NCBI RefSeq assembly: GCF_964199755.1
Contig: NC_133901.1
Location: forward strand, 26,934,397-26,998,396
Length of the DNA stretch: 64,000 nucleotides
Reading direction: 5' to 3'
DNA from: Larus michahellis
Lineage: Eukaryota > Chordata > Aves > Charadriiformes > Laridae
In this document: piece by piece, positions 1 to 64,000 of the stretch
Layout: every line of letters begins with the position of its first letter
How positions within the stretch are numbered: position 1 is the stretch's first letter
Notes under the pieces: generated by a model
The model's input: the letters and a program-made list of their open reading frames with translations, nothing else
Databases searched by the model: none
What the model was told of the DNA's origin: nothing
Program-made: the position numbers and the translations under genes

Positions 1-1271
1 CTTCAAAAGACACTTTCACCAGAGGCTGTTTCCACGGTCACAAAAAGGGGAGGGCAGTTCCATGAATGAAAAGACTCAAGCCTAGTAGAGGAGATTCCAT
101 TAATCAGTGAAGAAAGGTGTCTTTCAGCAGGCCCAAACGCTACCCTGCTAAGTGCCAAAGCCACAAACACTTTGTTGATTTTGTAAGGGTATGTCATCAT
201 GCGCAAACGGTGCAGCTGTACATAAAATGCATGTGCAAGTATGGTTTATGCTACTAAACAGCCACAGATCATTTCTGTAAGCTGGGGGCACCACATTCTA
301 TTGCTCTTCTACAATTTCTATTTTAAGTTGGAGTCCGCTGCAAGTTATTTGTCATGCGGTTTTCTAAAAGCTCTAACTGCCCCTCTATTTCCCCACCACT
401 GTCATGTAGCTGAGATACCACATCTAACTTTGCAAGTTAAAATTACTGCACTGGTGCTCAATAGCAGCCACGCACATTTTCTGACTTAGTGGCTGCAGAC
501 TAAACAAGATTGTTGATGCCGTGAAGGTTGTTTTGCACCAAATACCGAACCAGAGGGTTTGGCCTGCTGTTCCACTGCAACTCGGAGACAACCCTACTGC
601 TGTCTATAAACATTAAGTCAGACTTGGAAAGCTTACAGGAAGTTTTCATGGCAGCATGTGGTAGTAGAGGGAGAAACAACTGCCCATCTCTGAGTTGCAG
701 GAATCCTGAGAATCAAGATGGTTAGAAGAAAGGCACAACAGGGTCATAGCAAAAAGGCACCTGACGGAAACTTAGCATCTACCTCAGTCAAATTTTCACC
801 ATTAATTTCTCGGGGCAGGAGGAAGAACCTAGGTTTTCACTGATCAAGGGGCTTGGGTTTTTCATCTCCTAAACAGAAGCGTATGGAACCTAAATCACCA
901 TTAGAATTTGGGAGTGACAGGAGAAAGCCAACGTATCACACAGAGCCTGATAAGTGTAATAAGGCAACTATTTCTATTTTCACAAAATAAGTGTCATAGA
1001 ACTGTTGACACTTGTGAGAAACAGACACCATTGAACCAAAAGTAGATTCAGTGCTGAGGAAATACAACATTTGACACCAATGAGTCAGGACACATACATG
1101 GTAATCAACACAGCTTTTTCTACTCCTTTTCTATTTTTTCTTTCTGTTCTTTTTCCTGACCATACGAGATTGGTTCTGAAATGGTCCTAGTTTCCCTCTG
1201 CTCTCTCACATCTCATAGTAGTCAACCCCAAAGACACCACACCACAGCAGAGGTTTTTTGAAGGCACTTAC
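1..1271 (-). other. Intron 1 of the presumed MELTF gene (partial)
   Basis: Starts at the donor GTAAGT (1266-1271) and runs off the left edge. I looked for the next transferrin-family exon (expected near its start: an R-W-C motif) on the minus strand and found none. A canonical GATA motif TGATAAG is at 948-954. No other feature is seen. Confidence 0.5.
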
Positions 1272-1326
1272 CACCACAAAAGAAGAGAAAGAGGAGAAGA
1301 TAGAAGACAATTCTGGAGCTCTTCAT
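1272..1326 (-). CDS. MELTF: MELTF (melanotransferrin/EOS47) first coding exon, signal peptide
   Basis: Minus-strand ATG at 1324-1326 in a favourable context (CACCATGA), then MKSSRIVFYLLLFLFFCG and one further base before the consensus donor GGTG|GTAAGT. The peptide is a textbook signal sequence: a basic start, a run of F/L/V, then small residues. The exon ends in phase 1, as expected for transferrin-family signal-peptide exons. Position and strand support MELTF, a GPI-anchored transferrin-family protein: in human 3q29 MELTF lies immediately downstream of DLG1 in the same orientation. The avian homolog is known as EOS47. No mature-protein exon is visible before the left edge, so the name rests on synteny, phase and signal peptide; another secreted protein is possible. 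Confidence 0.62.
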
Positions 1327-4284
1327 GGTGAAAATTTTGGGATTTGTGCTTTTTCCAGCATTCAGAATCTCCAGAGATCAAGGCTTCTGTAAGCGTGCTC
1401 CCCAGCCTGCTCCTTGGTGAAAATCAGCAGCATTCAATTGCAGGTGCACTTTGTTCAACAGTTTATCTTGCTTACCTTGGCACACGTCACCTCATAATGA
1501 CTACAGGAAAAAAAAAAAGCCTACCTCTCTTCACACCGCCTCTACACTTGGAAAAAAATTCAGACTAGGAAATTGCAAAATATCCGAGGCACCAATGAGG
1601 TTGTCACTGCTTTAGCACCACCTATAGACTCAGACAAACAGCTACACACTGACTCACAGGGGTAAGGCAGGGCTGCATAAGGAAATCCTCATTTTAAGTA
1701 TGACTTCTATGTATTCCCTACGTGTCGGGGCTCAGGAAGCAAAAGCAGATTCAAGTGAAACACTTTATCTGACAGAGCTGATGGTCACTTTTTTGCCACA
1801 TTCTCAGCATTGTCATGAATTTCCTAAAGCCGTAACAAGAAACATGGGCTTTTACAAGAGTGAAGCCTGTACGCTCTCCAGGTGGTACAGTGCATGCCAA
1901 GTGCACATCTCCTCAAATTTAATAGCAAGTGCTATGAAATAGCTGAAGTAGTTTGATTTTTTTTTTTTAAGGTTTTAGAGAAGGCCCAGGGAGGCTTCTC
2001 TCTCCCAGAGAGTAAAAACTGCGCTGAGAATAGCTCTGTTAAAAGCTGCTGTGACTTTTAGGGTATCTTTCACAGAGCAACACTCCTCTGTGCTGCTCTT
2101 TTCTTTGTTTTCCATTAGTCAATGAACTGCAGCTGCCTGTAAGACTTTGTTTACATAAAAGCCATTTAATGCTGCTTTGCTCTGCTGACTGCCATTGCTC
2201 AGCTCAGCACCCAGCTACCAGAAAAAGAACAGCTGTGTACCGCCATGAATACCCACGCACACATCTTTAGCATCTTCTGTCGAGAGCATGCATGAATAAC
2301 ACAACTGTGTGCATCCTTCAGTCTATACATCCAGTAATGTCGCAGGGATGCTTTCAGGAGTTTGTTACTTAGCTACCTGACTACAATTTGGCCAGGCTGA
2401 TAGTTTTAACACCTACACCTACCAGTACCTGTAAGACGACACCTGAATTTAAGTCAATTAATTGCTATTTCAAGTTTAGAACATCAAAAAAAATAGATAA
2501 TGACCCCTCCAGACCTCCTTCTTAAACAAAACCTTGTGGCTGAACTCTGATTCATGGCTGCCTAGAACACCTGGAATTAGTCATCCCATTGCTGTCTAAA
2601 GAGCTGAAGACGACCTGTCACCACTGGAGTCCTTTCAAGTTTCCGGAAGGATCCATTATTCAGATCCCTCCTGTGCCCTTCCCACTGGCCAGATTAACCT
2701 CTCAAGCCCTCTGCTGCTTGCAGCAAAGCTTACATACATATATAGATGACAAGACTGATGCACAGTCCTAGCACCAGTTGCTTAGGACTGCAAGGGCAAG
2801 ATTAATAAAAAAATAATTTGCTACCAGGCCTCTCCTGTGGTTCCTCTGATCCTCTATGGGAAAGGTTCAGAAGGCAGAGGAGCAGCCTTTTAGTGCAGGA
2901 GGCCTATTCTGAATGCAACACCCTCTAAACCACCACACAAGGACAGTTCATGATAATTTAGCTTATTTTCCTATTTTATTCATAACTCTATGAATATCTA
3001 TGCTTTAAGGAGATATTAAATTTCTCAACCTAATCTTCAGCACCATTTAGCAAAAATACCCGCAAAGAAAATTATTAATATACTATAGCTTAAAATAATA
3101 ATAGAGAGCAGCAAATACTTCACATCGAGCATGCTTCTGTGTAGCAGTTACAAATAGTTGAGTTAGTAGACAGGGAAGAAAACCCATGGTGCCTTCACTG
3201 GGCCAGCAAAAGTAAAGTGGTAACGCATCAGTATGATTCTATTTGGATTTCCTAATTACCCTAGTTGTTAAATTGGAAGCCTTAAGAGAAGTGCACTTAT
3301 TGTAAAATGCATCTTTAAAATACAGAAAGTATACCCAAAAGTCAAAAGATGTATCAGCACCCGATACTGGAAAAGTGAGAGCCAGAGAAACACTAATTAA
3401 TGCAAAATCCTAAAAATTACAAGATAAAACAAGTCAACTAGGAGCATCAGAATCAACTTTTCTGCCAGGGCCCAAGGGCAACATCTGAAACAAACAAAAC
3501 CAAAAATACATACAAAATACCCCAGAATCCTTTGGGTTTTCTTGATCCAAGACTTGTTTTCACTCTGGCGTCACAACCGTGTGGACCTGAGTCTTGGTGT
3601 AGTATTCGGTGACACCTGGCTAGTACCTGACAAATGCCTGGGAGAAAAGCTCCGTGCAAGTTATCAGACATTCCAAGGTATCAAAGAGTAGTTCCTCACA
3701 CACCTACTCAGTTGAACAGGACTCTTTCTGATGGGTAGTAAAGTAGTGAGTAAGTAAAAAAAGTAGTAAAAAAAGTGTATACAATATAGAGATCTCAGAT
3801 ATTATTACGTTTTGCAGATTTGATAGCTGAGATTTGGATCCATTTATATTTTTTAAAGTTGGTCTGTTTTAAGATGTCTCACCATATACCTCATATAATC
3901 AGTCACTTTCAAAGAGGCAGACTATAGTACACTTTTAGTTCCTTTAAAAATTTATGACATTATTTATCAAAAGTTGCATCAATCTTACACACCCTGCACT
4001 TCCCTGAAGTCTCAGACAGCACACCTACTTCACAAATCTAGAAAAACAAAAGTTATTTTGGGCCATACACCAGGAACTTATGCTTACTGTAAGTCTCATA
4101 AGCATTCCACGTAACACCAGCAATATTTGTGTCCCAAGTTTAAACCTGCTTTCAATGTAATAACTTCATTAGCTCCAACCTGGTCACCAGTGTTCCTCTA
4201 ACACACTATTTGCATTTACAGCCTGAGTCAATGATGTTAAAATGCTACAACACCTGTATTTCTTTTGATTAAAAACACACTTGA
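1327..4284. other. Intergenic region between DLG1 3' end and MELTF exon 1
   Basis: About 3 kb that must hold the 5' UTR and promoter of the downstream gene. No TATA box is visible close to the ATG and no CpG island is present. A minus-strand AGATAA (GATA-type) motif is at 1463-1468 and a plus-strand ACAGGA (Ets-type) motif at 1503-1508. No coding sequence was recognised; the short open frames here look random. Confidence 0.5.
1463..1508 (-). promoter_or_regulatory. Possible GATA and Ets motifs upstream of MELTF exon 1
   Basis: AGATAA on the minus strand (1463-1468) and ACAGGA on the plus strand (1503-1508), about 140-180 bp upstream of the start codon. The avian EOS47 promoter is known to respond to GATA-1, Ets and C/EBP factors in eosinophils, so the placement is suggestive. 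Such short motifs also occur by chance. Confidence 0.25.
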
Positions 4285-4305
4285 CAAATATATTGTACAA
4301 TAAAG

Positions 4306-4311
4306 TTTATT
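4306..4311 (-). promoter_or_regulatory. Candidate distal poly(A) signal of DLG1 (AATAAA)
   Basis: Minus-strand AATAAA followed, about 30-40 nt downstream on that strand, by a GU/U-rich stretch (CAAGTGTGTTTTT), the arrangement expected of a functional cleavage site. This is the best of the candidates and would set the cleavage site near 4285-4295. Confidence 0.6.
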
Positions 4312-4822
4312 AGCTGTTCTCCTCTTTCTAACAAATGGAATGGATAGTGTTGATAATTCTTTACAAACCAAAGCTAATTTGGTTGTGTGACTGCCCCGTG
4401 ACTGCCGTAACCCCATCCCTCTTATAAACAATCAGTTTCCAACAAGCAATGGCAGGTATCAAATAATATGGGAATTAAAGAATTTCATTACTGAAGGTAG
4501 TTCCATGTTTTGGTACAAAGTATTTATAACATTCGGCACAGAGGTTTGTGCATTGCAAATGGAAGATCCTGTGCCTATGCAATCCGAGATGAACACGTAC
4601 AGAAAAATAAGATGTATTGTTGGCTCCGAAATCTCCCTTTGGTTAAGACATGCATATTACAAGGTGGGGAGGGGGGAAAGACAAACACCTGAAATTCTGT
4701 AGAAAAGAGGAGAACTTGCATGATTTTTTTTTCTTGTAACTAATATTCCCTGGACTTTATGCCCAGCCACCATAGCCCATTTGATTTCTCATGATTAAGG
4801 AAGGTAAATTCTAATTTGTATT

Positions 4823-4828
4823 TTTATT
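4823..4828 (-). promoter_or_regulatory. Candidate proximal poly(A) signal (AATAAA)
   Basis: Minus-strand AATAAA inside the DLG1 3' UTR. The following sequence (ACAAATTAGAATTTACC) lacks a strong GU-rich element, so use is uncertain. If used, it would shorten the UTR by about 0.5 kb. Confidence 0.3.
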
Positions 4829-4968
4829 CAAAACAAAAAGCTAGGAGTAGGTGGTAAAAGAAAAATATATATTTTTTTATATATATATTTATACGTGTGC
4901 GCAACTATGTAAAGAAAATAATTCCCATAGTTACAGAGTTTAGTTAAAGAAAGTTTAATATATATATA

Positions 4969-4974
4969 TTTATT
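4969..4974 (-). promoter_or_regulatory. Candidate proximal poly(A) signal (AATAAA) next to TA repeat
   Basis: Minus-strand AATAAA followed directly by a TA repeat (TATATATATTAAAC). The motif is present but the flank is low-complexity, so this could be fortuitous. Confidence 0.25.
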
Positions 4975-5928
4975 ATAACAAAATAGGCAGTTATTGTGGG
5001 TAAAATATTCATTAAAATCTGACCCCTAAGAACACACACATTTTTAGGCTACGAATCATTCTCTCATTGCCCTAATGACCATCTCTGCAGCTGTTTTCTG
5101 TATTACTGCCAATGGAAATTTGGCATTCCTCTGAAAAATACAAGGTTTCCTAGCACCTAAACATATTTTAGGCTCAAAAAGTGTGATGACCATTATCTAT
5201 AAACAATTTCTGTAAGACACTATAAATAGTGTTTCACGAGGAAGATTAAAAACATTACACATCTTTGTCCCTAGCAATTTTATTGGCAAAAAATGAAAAA
5301 ATAGATTATAAGAATATCCATATGAAATTATGAAAATGAATACCCCTTGAGGAGTAGTAATGGGAGTTAATGAAAACGTTAACTCAAAATTTGAAAGTTT
5401 CTCTCTAACTGCCTGGAAAGAAAAAAAAATAATAATGTGAGAATAGAATTTAACTCAGAAAATAAAACCTGAAATTGATTGCCCTGACCAAACCATGCTA
5501 TTAAAGTTAAGCGTGCAAAGTTACTCATGAGTTACAACTTCCTTGAATACAACTTTTCTTTCAATTGTTATGAATTTTTAAAAGAACGTCTATAAAGCTT
5601 TTTTGAAAAAAATCTTTGAAAGTTACTCTCCCTTAAACATTAAGGAATTTTACCAAGCAATTCCCTCCCACCCCCACCCCAAACTAATAGCTGGTCAGGC
5701 CATTCCACTGTCATGTTTGAAAAATGGCAAACCAACAACACACAATAATACAAATTATTTAAACTAAGAGAGACACCAAATGTAAAGCATTATGGGAACT
5801 GCAGAATGTGATGGTTAGGGTATGAACCACGCTGGAAAGAACTAGAGGCAGGCTCCACTGGAAGGGCTTAAGAGTCGTCAGATGTAGTAGGTGATGTCAG
5901 TTAGAAAATGAAAAATAAAAATCTGTTT

Positions 5929-61780
<55,852 letters not shown>

Positions 61781-64000
61781 CTATAAAGAAAGAAAAGAGA
61801 CTTATAGCGAATTTTACACTTTACACAACACTGTTTGCTCAGCTGGTGGTCCACTCCCATCAAATCTCAGCTGATTCACGGTGACCACTGAGCTCAGAGG
61901 GGACGTGTGATTTTCACACCGCTCTGCACATGAATCAGACACTCTTTTTGTATGAGTTTAAAAGTTAAGATTTCAGAGAGCAGTCTGTTCTACAAACATA
62001 CTGTAGAGCAGAGGCCCTCTGCTTCTGATTGCCAGGATCTTGAGATCATCAGATTTTCCTTAGGCCATATAGCAAGTTGAAACTGAGAAAAAAGGAAGGG
62101 GTCATGGGGTAAAGGAGAAATTGTACAGAATTAACAGAGCAGGATTTTCAAACTGTTGTTCCTCACAGAGCAGAGAAAAATTAAAGACTGATGCTTTACA
62201 CCATTTCTCACGAGAAATGAGTAAGATCCTTCAAAAGCAACATTTAATGATTGTTTATATTACTATTTATCATGTTACACATATACTAAAGATCAAATTA
62301 AAATAGGACCAAAACCAGAAGAAGGGTTTAGAAGAATATTTTATAAAATCAGATGAAAAATCCAAATACTAGAAGTAAGCCTTGTTGTCCTCAAGTTAGA
62401 AAGGATACCCACACTCTTTGCTGCCTACAGACTAGGACAGAATCAAATAACAGAAGTAATAAATATATGAATTAAGTGAAAACAGTTTAAATATAAAATT
62501 CTTAATAATATTTAACAGAAGAGTAATATTAAGATATTTTTTTTCTCAAATTCTTTCCTCCACAGATACCTTCAACAGAATATAAAACGCAGCTACAGGT
62601 AATTCCCTATTTTCAAGCCTTTTAAGTTTCAATATTTAACAAGAGAAGAAATAACTTTTATACTATTATTTTACAAGACATCTTGTCTATTCTTAAGATA
62701 TACTGTATCTGGCAGTCTTCTCTATTCAAGATTTTATAAAGATACAAACATATATGTATAGAAGAAAGCATTTTAAAGTCTGTACCGTTTTCTAGCAGAG
62801 AATTTAAAAAGGGACTTTAATTAACCCCAAACAAAATTAAGATCTCATCTACATAATTTGCTTATAATATGTTCAACATATTTAAAAGCTCAAGATACCA
62901 CAACTTTCATAGGTTGTTAAATATCAAGCTCATTTATCCCTCACTACAGTTTTTCCTCAGTCTCTAATTGTATCTCCCCTTAATACAACACAATTCATGT
63001 CCATTCCAGACATAACAGATTACTATCTTTCTCCTTGCTCAGTACCTCAAAAATAATATGTTCTTAGTAGTTTGTTCAGTGGAAAAGCTACTGTGAATTT
63101 AACACATGACATTTCTCCATTAAAAAAGGAAGAGGTCTTGACCTTCTGAACACATGAAACAGTATCTATTACCACACCAACACAAAAGAAGCCACTGTGA
63201 TCAAGAAGTTTTTATGCTAGCTTAGTGCTTGAGCTATTATCTACAAGAATGACAACATGTGCTAACTGAACCAGTCAGCTAGTATTACAGTACCTGGGAA
63301 ATGGTTCATGATAACTGATCAGTATGTGGCTTTTTTTTTTTTAAATAACAAGAACAATTAATCATTTCCCTATTTATTACCATTACACTAAACAAAAACA
63401 AAACCAATCCTAATATATTTAAGCAGTCTCTTGTTTATTTCCTTGTACAAAACTCTGTAATCCAATTTTAAAATATCATCTAGATAAACAGGAACAAACA
63501 AAACCTCCATAATTATTTTTTTTTAATTTGCATTTGAATTTGAATTACATTTGAATGGAAACATTAGCAGACAGGAGCAAGGATATGTCAAATGATAAAA
63601 ATCAAATTATAAAAATCACTGTCCTATTCTTCCGTTTGCAAGTTTTGAATTAATCTCAGATGCACTAAGGCAAGCTTTATTTGCAGGGACTTCCCCTGGA
63701 TGAAGGAAGTTCTATACAAATCACGTAGTTATGCCACAGCAACCTTCGTTGAATCTGAAAATCTATTAGTAGTTCAGCAGAATTTGGCTGAAGCCTTTTG
63801 ACTGTACTGAAGTTAATTTCTCTGGTACGGTAAATCTTTTAATGTGCCACCGACTTGACTTGTGTTTGTATTTCCTTGGGGTTTACAAAGAATAAAAAAA
63901 AATACGGCTGTTTTTTTCACAACCCAGTTTAAGTTGTAAGGAGTACTTCCTCAGCAGCTTTATGACCAAGACAATGACGGCTGTGTTCTTGACCATGTGT
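61781..64000 (-). other. DLG1 intron at the right edge (partial)
   Basis: 2.2 kb that I read as the intron upstream of the VNGTDAD exon. I searched the minus strand for the preceding DLG1 linker exon (proline-rich, ending near LETPTY) and did not find it, so it probably lies beyond the window. Confidence 0.7.

Larger units (their letters stand above)
4285..5928 (-). other. DLG1: DLG1 3' untranslated region (end inferred)
   Basis: AT-rich sequence after the stop codon, with no competing coding signal. It contains (TA)-rich tracts at about 4864-4893 and 4950-4975 and several AATAAA-type signals on the minus strand. The distal end is placed just past the AATAAA at 4306-4311, giving about 1.6 kb. 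Exact cleavage sites cannot be seen in the sequence. Confidence 0.65.

Noticed and set aside
283..330. Minus-strand MWCPQLTEMICGC, considered as the MELTF second exon because of the W-C pair
   Set aside because: It does not match the transferrin N-lobe start, is soon closed by a stop and has no suitable donor.

Overview
This is a stretch of vertebrate nuclear DNA: AT-rich, intron-dominated, with short exons flanked by GT..AG splice sites. Interspersed repeats are scarce, introns are short (the largest is about 10.4 kb), and no primate or rodent SINE/LINE is recognisable. That suggests a bird, though another sauropsid cannot be excluded from the sequence alone.

Nearly the whole window is the 3' two-thirds of one gene on the minus strand, DLG1 (SAP97/hDlg), a membrane-associated guanylate-kinase (MAGUK) scaffold. 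I placed 20 coding exons by splice sites and reading-frame continuity. Read from right to left (61780 down to 5929) they encode the end of the N-terminal linker, PDZ1, PDZ2, the PDZ2-PDZ3 linker, PDZ3, SH3, the alternatively spliced hook region, and the guanylate-kinase-like domain with its stop codon. The N-terminal L27 region and promoter lie beyond the right edge. With one hook cassette the visible part encodes 695 residues (I3 form) or 717 residues (I2 form) without a frame break.

The hook region holds two alternative cassettes, I2 (20735-20834) and I3 (20027-20060). Both take the frame from phase 0 to phase 1. Including both, or neither, gives a stop codon almost at once, so exactly one must be used.

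The DLG1 3' UTR runs from 5928 to about 4285, with a good poly(A) signal at 4306-4311. About 3 kb further downstream, on the same strand, lies a signal-peptide exon (1272-1326) that fits the first exon of the melanotransferrin gene MELTF (avian EOS47), the neighbour of DLG1 in human 3q29. The rest of that gene continues past the left edge.

The remaining DNA is intron or intergenic sequence. It contains a few microsatellites, one imperfect tandem duplication, and several GC-richer islands I cannot explain. I found no RNA gene, CRISPR array, intact mobile element or novel multi-gene system.
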